A stretch of 64,000 bases of DNA, from NCBI GenBank assembly GCA_034387635.1, contig JAOANU010000022.1, positions 1 to 64,000 of the forward strand, given 5' to 3'. A program made the position numbers and the translations under genes. This DNA comes from Rhodosporidiobolus odoratus (taxonomy: Eukaryota; Basidiomycota; Microbotryomycetes; Sporidiobolales; Sporidiobolaceae). Below are positions 1 to 10,327 of the stretch, piece by piece. The notes beneath the pieces are model-generated. The model was given only the letters and a program-made list of their open reading frames with translations, did no database searches and was not told the origin of the DNA. How positions within the stretch are numbered: the stretch's first letter is position 1; every line of letters begins with the position of its first letter.

Positions 1-3000
1 CCGTCCATCCCTTCGGTTTCCCGCGGCTTGTCTTGAGTATGGCTTCGACCAGGGGTCCGTGACCTCGCTCGACCATACCATTGGCTTCGGGGTGATACGC
101 TGTTGTCTTGATGCGAGGGATGCTGTATTTTGCTAAGAGGATATCGGCTGCGCCCGCCATCTCTGTCCCGTTGTCACTCGTAATCCAACCTATAACCCCC
201 ATCCGTGAAATTACGTCCTCCCAAAGAAACTTTGCAATCTCACTCGCATTCTTCTTCCTCAAACCCCGCGCTTCACACCACCCTGTGAGGTCACAACGGG
301 CCACAATGAGATACTTGTACTGCCCTGTACCGTCCCCCATGTGCACCAAGTCAACGCAAACCTTTGCAAACAGCTTGCTGACGGATGTCGCCCTGAAATT
401 TTCGCGTTCTCGCCCTTGCAGCCTGAACTGACACGCCTCACACGACTGTACATGAGACCGCACAGTATTATACATGCCAGGCCACCAGAAGCGGTCTTGT
501 AATCTGCGGAAGGTTGCGTCACGTCCTCGATGTCCAGATTCTTCATGTGCTGCTGTCATGGCTTCTTCTTGTTGCTTGAGGTTGAAGACGACGACCAATT
601 GCATTCCCCGTGATATCTTCATGAGACGCCCGTCCTTCAGTTGAAATCCCTTCGCCCTCCCTAATACAGTCTTCCGCTCGTGTCGATTGAGAGTAGGCAT
701 TCGAGAGCCATCACGAAGAAAGCGCACCAAGGCACGCCACTCCAGAGGCATTTGCTCCCACTCCTCCGCTGGAAGATGCTGATTCAAGTGGATAGCTTCC
801 CCTTGCTCATCTTCGTCCCAGTCCGATGTGTCCCCACTATCCTCCTCACTACTCGTGCTGTCCTGATTGAGAATGGCCGGCAGAGCTTCCCATCGCTGTT
901 GTCTTTCTGATACCCCGCTGCTGAGAGCTACTATCTCGTCGTCGCCTACGTCCATCTCTTCAATCTGCTCGCCTTCCATGACACGCCGCCGAGAAAGTGC
1001 ATCTGGCACGACATGGAGGGTCCCTGGAATATGCTGGATCTCAAAGTCGAATAACTTGGTGTATGAGACCCATCTTGACATTGCTGCATTGGGTAGATCG
1101 GGGTTACGAATCATCTGCACCAATGCCGTGGCGTCTACCTCAAGGATGAAATGGGTGGCATAAAGATTGTTACGGTGTTTCTTGAGTGCTTTGAATACTC
1201 CAGCCAGCTCCAGTTTTGGCTGAGAGTAACGGCTCTCGACCGCTGAAAAGGGAATGCTGTCAAATCTTGATGGTCGCCGCTTGCCGTCCTTGTCTTCCTG
1301 CCAGATTGCCACTCCTGCTGCAATGTACGAACTATCCACTGAGACAATGACCTTTCCGGCTCCTTCTGAGTAGTCGAGCGGTTTGAGTTGGATGTTGTCC
1401 TGCAGACTCCCCTTCATAACATCCATTGCTGCTTCATCCTCCTCTTCCCAACTGAAGTCCCCCTTGTCCTTCAACTTCTTGCGTATCCTTGCCTCCGCCT
1501 CCTTTGTTCCCTGCGCGTAGTCTCTTAAATAGTTGAATAGACCATAGAAGGCCCTGACCTCGCCGGCGTTTTGAGGAGTCGGCCAATTTGCTAGCTTGGT
1601 AATCTTCCGTGGATCTGCTTCACGTCCTTCCTTTGAGACGACTGTCCCCAAGATGCTGAGCCGCGGTGTAGCTACTACAAGCTTGGCTCCGCTTGCGGTC
1701 AGGCCTGCTTCTTCCAAGCGGAAGAGGATTCTTTCCAGCTTCACCGCATGCTCAAACAGCCACCTCCTAATTCCTGGATTTTCCTTCAAGGTTTCTCCGC
1801 CATAGTCCGTCTCACTCCCTTTCCCTCCTACATCGTCGATGAATGTGGTACAGACGTGGGGGAATTCTTCTTGTAGGATGAACGTCACACGCCGCTGAAA
1901 GACTGAAACGCTGTTTGTTCCGCCGACTGGAAGACGAGTGAGACGTAGTAGTCCAATGGGGGTACGGATTGTGGTCGGATCGCGAGAGTCGTCGTCCAGG
2001 GGTTCTTGCAGGTAGCCAGAGAAGAGGTCGATTAGAAAGTAACTGTAAAATCCTACCATGTCGCTGACATGTTCTCGTACTGCTGGTGGAATCCCCGCGT
2101 CGCGAATGGTGATGGAGTTGAGCTTGGTGCTATCCATGATTAACCTTACGTCGCCATTCTTCTTGAGTAATGCAAACCATCTGCTGCTATATCCTGACTG
2201 GCTCGGCTCGAAAACTCCTGCTGCAAGCTGACGTCGGAAGAGCTCAATGACCTTCTTCCTCAGGGCTGCAGGGACAGGAAAGTTTGTTTCTTGCCAAGGT
2301 ACGTGGGGAATGAGCGGTAATTTGGTTGGTGGTCCATATTCCTCCTTTCGCCTTCCCATCTCATACTCAGTGAACGCCAGCGCCTTCTCTCGTAATCTCA
2401 ACACGTGCAAAAGAAGCTTCTTCTCCTCCGGCCAAAGCCAGTCCTCGGGTCCAAACTCCATTCCCTCCACCCTTTCCTCAGTAAGACGCCCTCCATATTC
2501 GAATTCAGGTGGGAATGGTGTAAGCGGGGTTTGGTACGGATCGCGGCTCATGACTGGTCGATACATTTTGTTGTCGAAGTTTGGCGGAAGAGGCGCGTCC
2601 ACCGGGACAACCTTCACCCCCTTTGGTTTGTACTTTGCGTTGCTGCTGAAAGTGAGAGATTCATCGGGTGCTTCCTCTTCAATGTCCTGCACTTGGTCCT
2701 GCTGCTTCATAAGTCGTGCTTGCTCCTTCCTTTCCTTCTTCTCTTCACGCCGCCATGCCCCTGACCATCCCGCCTGCTCACGTGGTCCTGCTGCCATTTC
2801 CCATGCTGTAACTCCTTCCAATTCTGCCACATAGACAGGGTCAACTTGTGCAAGCTGCTTCCCCGCTTCTGTCCCTTCCAGAGTGATGATTCGTCCTTCT
2901 GCCAGTTCATCCGCAATCTTGCTGTCTGTTTCAACCCTTCCTCCATTAATCGCTGCGCTTTGTGATTGCTTCGCCAGATACTGTAGGTGTCGCCGTGAGA

Positions 3001-3455
3001 CTTCGTCCTCTAGTTCTGTGCAGAAGCTGCGCCATCCTAACCCCCCAACATTTTTCTCCTGTACCCACTGCAGAAGAGCGGAATCTTCGATACCCTGAAT
3101 CGCCCAATAAACATACTCCTCCTCTGTCACTTCTAAATTCAACCTCGCCGTGAACTCTTCAACCTCTGTCACATAAGTCTCTACCGCTAACAAGGTCAGG
3201 CTAGATAAGAGTGGAGGGTAACATAGTAGATGTGGGCTTCGATCTTCTGTAGCGGATCCTGCCTTGACCAACCGAAAAACTCCTGCCATACACATCCGCA
3301 CAAATTCATGCCAGAGCACGTTCTCCATACCGAGCTGTCCTATCATGTCTTTTGTCCAGGTGAGGAAAGGGTGACAAATGCCTTCCTGGGCGATTTGGAT
3401 TCGGGTGATGTCGTCCATCTTATCTTCCAGGCGCTCTGCATACCAATGGGCGTCT
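1..3455 (-). CDS. Copy 1 Pol part: reverse transcriptase, RNase H and integrase (3' end off window)
   Basis: This frame is open from the frameshift near 3455 to the left edge. It holds the second capsid-like module (about 3455-2960), a basic/acidic linker, then reverse transcriptase with the catalytic FIDD box at about 1832-1843. RNase H (VSVDSS near 1350) follows, ending with the gypsy-type DALSRR near 990. The integrase has an HHCC zinc finger at about 430-560 and a DDE core, with the first Asp in ARCDLTGW near 290, the second in SDNGTEM near 165 and the Glu in NGMVERGH near 75. The second copy shows a further tail of about 240 residues that is off the window here. Reverse transcriptase and integrase would act in cytoplasmic particles and at the nuclear target. 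No break is visible within this stretch, unlike copy 2. Confidence 0.85.
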
Positions 3456-4170
3456 CAAGATATGTCCACAGGCGTCCAGGTGTGAGTCGAAAGATGAGAG
3501 GACGGTCAGGCGCTATCGGATACAGCCCTTCCTCGACCTTCTCGATTACTTCCTCCTTGTTGTCTTCATGTTTGCTGGTCCTCTTCGCGGAAGAGCTCGG
3601 CTTTGTCCTCTCCCATTTCTGCACTCCATCCTTCTCTATCATGCTTACACTTGGCGGTTCCTCCCCATTGACCGCTGCCTCCCTCCTCGAGACTTCCAAG
3701 TCAAGGTCCCAGCAGAACTTTGCATAACCATCCTTGGCGCTGCAATGCTGGTCCATCCACTCGGCTAGTCCTTCGTCCTGGATGCCAACAGAGGTCCAAT
3801 AAACCAGATCTTGCTCCGAGTGGGGCCGACCCAATTTTGTAAGAAAGGTTTCGGTTTTTCGAAATTGATTGTTAAGGGCTCGTGAGGTGGCTTCTTCAAG
3901 TGTTGGTGGGTAGTAGATCTGATCTCGAGGCCTGTCCTCTACAAACGCGCGCTGCCGAGTGTATTTGAGAAGGCCAGTAAGAAAGACTCTCTCAAGCTCT
4001 GCCCAGTCCAGGCTATGAGGAGCCTTGACATGTGACATGTCCTCAAGCCAGTCTGAGAAGGGTGGAGGTGTACTGTTGATGGCGAGGGCAACGATCGTTC
4101 CGGGCGCCAAGTCTTGATTTTGTGGATGGTGGAGATATGTTGCAAAGTCGTCAAGGAAGGCCAAGGCTTT
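2960..4170 (-). repeat. Pair of duplicated capsid-like modules between protease and reverse transcriptase
   Basis: Unit one (about 4165-3670) and unit two (about 3500-2975) each span about 165 residues. They share YPP, a helical segment with ETFL/EEF, then YW..xGI.D..L..W and finally FC.xL..EVSRR. Both resemble the N-terminal Gag capsid in having a W..F/L core followed by a helix and a GI/GLP-type turn, so they may be extra capsid-like domains. The resemblance to capsid is my inference from helix and aromatic spacing; the homology between the two units is plain in the sequence. The copy 1 frameshift falls at the start of unit two. Confidence 0.6.
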
Positions 4171-7100
4171 GGTGGTCGTGATGACGGATAGGGAGGGTAG
4201 AGGTGCTGCTTCGATTTCTTCAGCTTCGGCTTCAACTGCGGCTGCTGCTGCTGCCAGCCACATACTTGGCTCATTCATAACCGTCCCTTGATTTGACTCC
4301 TCCTGACTCCCTTCATCACTACACTCAAAGTCCTTGCTTTGCTCCACTACTATGTCCGTGTGAAGCTCGCCTAAGTTGACCCACCCACAAGTCTGACATA
4401 ACTCATCACACATTTCCTTCCATCCCTGTATCGTGCCCCGCGTAACCTGCCATGCCATGTTTTTGTCCTGATTGTTCCTTGGGATGAGACTACCCGCAGG
4501 CTGATCACAGACTTTCCATTCTTCTGCATCAACCATAACATCTGCAGTAGTGAGAAAGGTTTCGGCTTGCTCCGCTGACATGGTGTAGAGGACTGCTTTT
4601 CCAGTGTCAGGGTTGATGACTTCGAGTATTGCAGGCCCAGTCCTCTGTGTGATTGGTTGAGTCGCTTGCGGGTCAATGCCATGATACGAGATGTAGTTGA
4701 TTCCGTCTGCCCTTCCAACTCTTCGTGCCTCTCCCAACACAACCCAATTCTCTTCCTTGCTCATCCAATCACACATCCGCCTCCACTTTCCTATATCTCC
4801 CCCTCCCAGGTCCCATGCTAACTTGAGCTCCGCCTCGCCGTGGCGCAAGGTGGTGCAGGAAATAGGTTCTGCTTTAGTCCAACTTCCTGATCCTTCCATC
4901 GCCTTGCTCATCATGAGAAACTTTTCCGCTTGGTGCTTCTCTATCTCGTAGTCCCAGATGTGATGAGTGTCGCCTTCTGTGACCGTGATGATTGATGATG
5001 GAGGATGTACTTCGTCCCGATAGGAGAGAACTAGATGTCCGCGATGATAGGTTGACGTAGGTGCAGGCTTCTGTGACTCGTTGATTGCTGATGCAACAGT
5101 TGCTAGCTCAAGAAGAGGGCAGGGCGGGATTGCAGATGGTGTCCCAACATGGAGTGGGGCTGCGAGGTAAATTTGTTTCTCCTCATCATATTTTCCATCT
5201 TCAATGTCCCCTCCTTCCGCAGTCTCCTCTCCTGTACCTAGATTCTTCCCTGCATCTTCTGTTGCGTCCTCCCTGTTTTCAGCCTGGCCTTGTCCGGTGA
5301 CTTCTCCTTCCGGTACATCTGCATCTGTTTGATCGCCTTCTTTTGGTGAGATGTAGACTTGACTTGGACTCAACGTGAGTTGCTCAAGGCTAAGTCCATT
5401 CGGGTCCGTGTTCGTCTCGTCGATAGGTGTGATTGAAGCAGTGTTTGAGAAGTAGTCGTCCGAGTCCGAGTCTGAGTCGCTGTCTTCGTTTCTGATAGTT
5501 GGCACTACTCGCCGTCTTGCTGGTGGTGGTGGTGGTCTTGCCTTATGCTTGGGGTCATCTGGGCGAGTCAGGCAGACTGTGACCTCCTCACCTTCACCAT
5601 CACTCATCCTCACCCAAAGCGATCCTTCCGGGTCAAACCAAGTTCGCGCTGAAACGGCTCTAATGAAGGGCATTCCCAGAAGGAGGTCGTACGATGCTTC
5701 ATGTTGGACGTGTAGATGCTGTCGAGTCTTGAGGCGAGAGCATTGCATCTCAACATTTTCAATGTAACCGAGTAGGCGAGAAGTCTTTGCATTGGCGTCT
5801 CGAAGGAAAAGGTTGGACTCTTGAAGTGCTAGGCCTAATTTTGCATACACCCTTTTAGGACAGAGGTTGATTTCTGAACCCGTATCAAAGAGTGCATCGA
5901 GTTCCACGCCTAGGATCTTGATCTTCATTTTTCCAACGGGGCCGCAATAGGTCGGATTTTGGCGAAGCAGCATCGCTGTATGCGTGGTCCGTCCTTTGTC
6001 CCTTCCATTATTCCGTTGGTCCTGTTGTATGTCGAGATCTGCCCTGCTTGCTTTCCATGTCGTTGTTGGAACGGGAACCCTTTTGACCTTGAACTCGTCT
6101 CCCATTGTCTTGGCCAAATCTTTGGACAAGGCTAAGACTGACCCAATCGAGAGTGAGAGCTTGCTGTCCAAGATGGCACGAGGGATTTCGTCTGCTTCTT
6201 GACTGTACTGCTCCATGACTTTCGACCAGGCACGGCTTGACGCGGCCTTCTTCTGCATTGGCTCCTCCTGTTTTCCAGATGGGTTACTCTCAGCACCTGC
6301 AGCAGGCGTCTCTTCATTGAGCATCTCCACATCTTCAACAGGCTGGAACCGGATCTCCTTCTGAACGTGAGGATTCCTTTCTTCCTCCGGCTGTAGCTCA
6401 TCCCTCTTCCTTGGGTTACGGCGTGCTGGCTTGTCGATCAGAACCACAGGCTCCATCCGCTTACGACGAGGTCCTTCTTCTTCCGTATCGTCACGCCTGC
6501 GCTTTTCCGCTGGATACCCATCATACTTCCCTGCCTCCGTCGTTCCTGCCACAAACTGCCGAGGTCCATTGCTAACCTCAGGAGGTACCCATCCTGAGAT
6601 CTCGACTGCATTTGTCCTGACATCCGTGTCCCTGTTGAGAATGTTGTGCTTCATGCCTTGAGGGTGTGCTGGAACTTCAGACCCATCGGGGTATTGGACG
6701 CGCCGGGTGATAGGATCAAGCTTGCATAACCCTCTCTCCATAAAGCTCCTCAGCTCAGGGCATTGTGACTTGTAGTGGAACGGTGCGGGACCTTTGCAAA
6801 CCATGCAAGACTGTTGAGGCGGACCTGGAACAAATCCTCCTTGGTTTGTGCGATAGTTATTGCTTGCTGCTGGTTGGCCGAGGGGAATGTTATTGACACC
6901 TGTGGCCATATGGGGTGGAGGCTGGCGAATGAAAGCGGCGGGTGCTGCAACTTGAGAAGGTTGAACTTCGGCTGACATTGCTCTGACCTGTTGTGTTGGC
7001 TGTTGTTGTAGGCTTGCTAGGAGTATCTTGAGCTCGCCCATTTCCCTTGTGAGCTTGTCGATCTCACTGTCGCCAGCGCGTCCTGTCCTCATGACTACAG

Positions 7101-7833
7101 GAAGCTGTGCAACCTGCCTATTCTCCTTCCTTCCCTGAGCCCTTCCTTGACTGGCACCTCCTCCTTCAACCTCCTCCCTCTCAATCTGCCTGATAGTGCT
7201 GGCGTAGTAGTTGTCCGTCTCGTCCAGCAGAGTCCTGACCTCCTCGTATAATTCCTCATACAACTTCACCCTTCCTGCTTCACTCCTTCCCTCCTCCTCT
7301 AACTGTGATGCGTGCATTGACTCCCTGAGTGCTAGGCTAGTCTGGATCTGCTTAGGTAGACCCCGCAAGAACTCCTTAAATAACTCAGACTCAGTAATCA
7401 AACCCTTCTTCTGCAACCATTTTCCCACCTTCACAAATGACAGACGGTATTGCGACAACTCTGCAACTCCAGTCATAGGCTTGCTTGATTGTTCTGCTGT
7501 AATCTGCCTCAGATCTCTCATACTATACTTAGTCCTTTCTGACTCATCTGGAAACGCCTCCCTCAAATCCGCCACGAGACCTTGCCAACTCCCGGCTTTG
7601 TAGGAGTCAAGGTCTTTCACATACTCAAAGACGTCAATGGGCTCTTTGGTACAATACCAAATCAGACCAATGGCTTTTGCTGTCGTGCTGACTCTGTAAG
7701 TACGGGCAATCAACTCGTACTCTGCAAGCCAACTCTCCAGTCGTGACCCATCAAACTTTGCTAGTCCAGTCACTTTTGGCATAGGCATGATATGCCTCGT
7801 GCCTTGCTGCGGTTCATACTCTGTGTCACTCAT
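3343..7833 (-). CDS. Copy 1 Gag-protease-linker polyprotein, ended by a frameshift
   Basis: The frame starts at an ATG 96 bases after the LTR and runs 1,496 codons. The N-terminal 210 residues look like a Gag capsid, with a conserved FLRGLP-type segment. A zinc-knuckle-like motif, C-x2-C-x6-H-x4-C, lies near residues 340-355. A retropepsin DTGSE motif is at residue 650. Then comes an acidic, proline-rich region followed by the duplicated modules. The normal next step would be reading straight into Pol, because copy 2 keeps this frame open past the same site. Copy 1 lacks one T near 3455 (GTCTC where copy 2 has GTCTTC), which adds 38 out-of-frame residues and a stop. The loss could be real or an assembly error. 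Confidence 0.88.
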   Translation of the reverse strand: MSDTEYEPQQGTRHIMPMPKVTGLAKFDGSRLESWLAEYELIARTYRVSTTAKAIGLIWYCTKEPIDVFEYVKDLDSYKAGSWQGLVADLREAFPDESERTKYSMRDLRQITAEQSSKPMTGVAELSQYRLSFVKVGKWLQKKGLITESELFKEFLRGLPKQIQTSLALRESMHASQLEEEGRSEAGRVKLYEELYEEVRTLLDETDNYYASTIRQIEREEVEGGGASQGRAQGRKENRQVAQLPVVMRTGRAGDSEIDKLTREMGELKILLASLQQQPTQQVRAMSAEVQPSQVAAPAAFIRQPPPHMATGVNNIPLGQPAASNNYRTNQGGFVPGPPQQSCMVCKGPAPFHYKSQCPELRSFMERGLCKLDPITRRVQYPDGSEVPAHPQGMKHNILNRDTDVRTNAVEISGWVPPEVSNGPRQFVAGTTEAGKYDGYPAEKRRRDDTEEEGPRRKRMEPVVLIDKPARRNPRKRDELQPEEERNPHVQKEIRFQPVEDVEMLNEETPAAGAESNPSGKQEEPMQKKAASSRAWSKVMEQYSQEADEIPRAILDSKLSLSIGSVLALSKDLAKTMGDEFKVKRVPVPTTTWKASRADLDIQQDQRNNGRDKGRTTHTAMLLRQNPTYCGPVGKMKIKILGVELDALFDTGSEINLCPKRVYAKLGLALQESNLFLRDANAKTSRLLGYIENVEMQCSRLKTRQHLHVQHEASYDLLLGMPFIRAVSARTWFDPEGSLWVRMSDGEGEEVTVCLTRPDDPKHKARPPPPPARRRVVPTIRNEDSDSDSDSDDYFSNTASITPIDETNTDPNGLSLEQLTLSPSQVYISPKEGDQTDADVPEGEVTGQGQAENREDATEDAGKNLGTGEETAEGGDIEDGKYDEEKQIYLAAPLHVGTPSAIPPCPLLELATVASAINESQKPAPTSTYHRGHLVLSYRDEVHPPSSIITVTEGDTHHIWDYEIEKHQAEKFLMMSKAMEGSGSWTKAEPISCTTLRHGEAELKLAWDLGGGDIGKWRRMCDWMSKEENWVVLGEARRVGRADGINYISYHGIDPQATQPITQRTGPAILEVINPDTGKAVLYTMSAEQAETFLTTADVMVDAEEWKVCDQPAGSLIPRNNQDKNMAWQVTRGTIQGWKEMCDELCQTCGWVNLGELHTDIVVEQSKDFECSDEGSQEESNQGTVMNEPSMWLAAAAAAVEAEAEEIEAAPLPSLSVITTTKALAFLDDFATYLHHPQNQDLAPGTIVALAINSTPPPFSDWLEDMSHVKAPHSLDWAELERVFLTGLLKYTRQRAFVEDRPRDQIYYPPTLEEATSRALNNQFRKTETFLTKLGRPHSEQDLVYWTSVGIQDEGLAEWMDQHCSAKDGYAKFCWDLDLEVSRREAAVNGEEPPSVSMIEKDGVQKWERTKPSSSAKRTSKHEDNKEEVIEKVEEGLYPIAPDRPLIFRLTPGRLWTYLETPIGMQSAWKIRWTTSPESKSPRKAFVTLSSPGQKT
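4345..4940 (-). repeat. Pair of duplicated Trp-rich modules inside the retrotransposon polyprotein
   Basis: Two successive segments of about 70-75 residues align to each other. Unit one (about 4940-4700) begins with QAEKFL, has AWD, then GKWRRMCDW and VVLGEA. Unit two (about 4585-4345) begins with QAETFL, has AWQ, then GWKEMCDE and VNLGEL. The shared pattern is AExFL...W...AW...G.I..W..MCD...WV.LGE. This is an ancient duplication at the protein level, present in both element copies. I do not recognise the fold. It lies between the protease and the first capsid-like linker module. Confidence 0.75.
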
Positions 7834-7929
7834 GATGATTGGTTCTCTCTCTCTCTCTCACGATCTCTTTCGCTTTCTGTTTTGCTCTCAAGGAAAAGAT
7901 CGCTCTCGCCTTTCCTGCTTTGGTTCTCC
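7834..7929 (-). promoter_or_regulatory. 5' leader of copy 1 with primer-binding region
   Basis: This stretch lies between the LTR end (7930) and the gag ATG. In sense direction the leader begins GGAGAACCAAAGC immediately after the LTR CA end. It does not start with the TGG expected for pairing to a tRNA CCA tail, so priming may use an internal tRNA segment or self-priming. A CT dinucleotide run near 7851-7860 differs in length between the two copies. The equivalent in copy 2 is 19012-19105. Confidence 0.55.
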
Positions 7930-8664
7930 TGTGGGAGAGTCCCGGATTGAAGACTGGGGTTAGTAGATGGGGAAGAAGGGGACGTGTCTGAAGAAATGAA
8001 CGGGGTAGGACGTGGGGAAGAAATGATGGAAGAAGGTCGAGTCGATGACCCTTGTTCTGTAGAGGTGGTTTACTTCAAGTATAAGACGCGTATGACACGC
8101 TTATGATTAGTCTCTTTCTGGCAGTGGGCCCCAGCTGTTGCACCCCCGGGCGTTCGTTGCCGTTGAACCACGCGGTATGCTCCTTGGAAACGTGATCTGC
8201 CTTGATGCTGATCCAATTGAATCACAAGGGTCTCCTATTTAGGCAGTAGGGAGCCGTTGCTATCTGCGTTTTGAACCTGCAGGCAAGGTTAGTGGTGCAA
8301 CGAGTGTTGCTTGGTTAGTCCGGGAAGGGAGGGAAGGATGGGGAGAAACGATCTGCTCTCTGCTTTCAGAGAACGTTGGATGGAGGGACTTTGGATGGGA
8401 CGCGTGTTAATGATAAATGGGTTCAAGAAAGGGTTCGCTCTCGAGCCCTGTAGAATTTGGAAAAGGAAACGTTTGGATTGAGAAGGCCGCTTTCGACTGT
8501 CTCCTACTCTCGCTGCTGACAATCTTCAAGACACTTCAGGATCGCTGAAATGGATCACCACTCTCTTGCTTACTTGCTGTAAGGTTGAGAGGAACCAGGC
8601 TCTTATTGCTGAAGAGTGGAAAGGTAGATGATGATCAGAAAGAGAAGAAAGAAGAGAGAGGCTG

Positions 8665-8672
8665 CTTTTATA
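8665..8672 (-). promoter_or_regulatory. TATA box of the middle LTR
   Basis: The sense strand reads TATAAAAG, the best TATA match in the LTR in the right orientation. Transcription would start about 30 bases downstream (near 8635) and run toward gag. It is conserved at 19850-19857 in the outer LTR. The assignment rests on sequence only. Confidence 0.5.
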
Positions 8673-9570
8673 GGCTGCTGCCAGGCACGCTTCTCTTCCC
8701 TCAGCTTTACTCATGGCCGTGTTATTTTCCCACCCAGGAGGTCAAGAAAACATGTGAGCTGCTTTTGCAACATCACCTTTGTTTCTTTTTTCCTCCCCCG
8801 TGCACTTTTTGCATCAGCCGTGTAAAAAATCTCGCGAGTGATGAAATTATTTGATCACCCCCATGAAATTTTCACACAGACTTTGCTTTTTGCACGGCCT
8901 TGCCGAAATTTTGGCAAGAGGGATGTGGAAATAACGCTGTTCTGTCAAGAACTTTGCTAAGGCTGTGCTTCTTGCTTGGACAAGGCCATAATGACACGTC
9001 CAAGAATAGAAAACACAGCGTCATTGCGAGGGCCTGAGATCTGCCGAGTCTTCCCATAAAAAATGAAAGATAAGATCGCTACAAAAGGCTATACTGGTCC
9101 TGCTCTCCTGTTCACCCTAGAACTTTTGCTCCTGTCCCTTCCGCCACCCATGTTGAATCCTCCTTCATGACATCCCTCCCACCATAAATCTCCTGTCTCT
9201 GCGCTTGCTGTCGGTTGTGGTTGTAGGCCATGATTGGAGTGTGATTGGATTGTGTGTGAGGTGTGTAGGCTGTGAGGTAGGCTGTGTTGCCAGGTGTGGA
9301 TGGTGGGAAGTGTGAGCTGAACTGGCTGTTTAGGAAAAGGATGAGGGGAAGAGCGGTTGGGTTGTCTCGCTGCTGAGACGGGTCATCAGGTGTATGAGGG
9401 GAGCTCAAAGTGGTCTGTTTGCAAGAAAGGAGGGAGAAGACGAAGCAGTTGTATGAATTGGTGTTTGCTGTTCTTTTTCCACTCCCGGCAATCTTTGGCT
9501 GTCTCTGCTTGAAGACCTTCAGTTGGTTCTATTTCCCCTCCTTGCTGCTCCCTTCCCATCCTTGTCAAGA

Positions 9571-9690
9571 TTTTTCCATTTTCGGCGTCGTTTTTGCGTC
9601 CCTGGCGTTATTTTTCCATCCTCGGCGTCGTTTTCTCATCTATGGTGGTAGTTTCTCGACTTCGGTGTCATAGTCTTTTCTCTGGTGTAT
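9571..9690 (-). repeat. Six degenerate 20-bp tandem repeats in U3 (middle LTR)
   Basis: Six exact 20-base periods can be laid out on the plus strand. Units 1 and 3 are the closest (tttttccat..tcggcgtcg); units 2, 4, 5 and 6 keep the T-rich start and the ggcgt/ggtgt core. They lie about 0.9 kb upstream of the TATA box in sense direction. Arrays like this in U3 often bind host factors, but that role is inferred. The same array is at 20708-20827 in the outer LTR. Confidence 0.7.
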
Positions 9691-10327
9691 AAGCTGCACC
9701 TTGCGTGGCTTGATGTCACTTTTGGTGGAATATATCACAATCCGCTGGCGTCTCCTCCTGTTCCCGATGTGTCTGACCTTCTCAACTCATTTTCTGCTCT
9801 CTGAACCTTCCCAGTTGATTCTTCTTTGTCCCTCTTGGGCGTCAAGTCGTTTGTCCTTGTGCCTGTTGCTTCAGGGACTCGCTCTGCTCTCGTTCCTCCC
9901 CAGCGTCATTGTCTCCTTGTACGTCTTTTCCCCTTTTTCCCTTTCCTCGCTTTCCTGACTAACCTAATCCCTCTCTCCTTTTCTTCCTCAGTCTCCTCCC
10001 TTGGTTCCCATTTGCCGCGAGTTCTGTACACACACTGTTGTTACCAAGCGAATCGTCTTCAACCCAGTCTATCCGTGTTGAACTTTCTCTCCATTCTCGC
10101 CGCTTCCTGTTGGCGGTGGAATAGGCTTCTCCTCATATTTTCTGTCTGCCTCCTCTTCCCTTCTGTCCATGTCCAGTGTAGTATATCATGTTACTTGGAC
10201 TGTACGGCTGTGCTTGTGTGGTTCCTTTGAAATGAGAGATAGAAAGGAAAGAGATTCTCTTCCTCTCACTTCGGGTTTCGCTTATTCGGTTTGGTGCTGT
10301 TGTGTCTATTTTGATACTGAAGGATAG

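Noticed and set aside
3440..3470. Programmed -1/+1 frameshift between Gag and Pol in copy 1
   Set aside because: Copy 2 is in frame across the same site and has one more base. No slippery heptamer precedes it, so a deletion or error is more likely than programming.
7930..7960. tRNA gene or tRNA 3' end at the leader (gggagagtcccggattgaa)
   Set aside because: It resembles an acceptor stem but no T-loop, anticodon arm or cloverleaf can be drawn, and the strand is wrong for primer binding.
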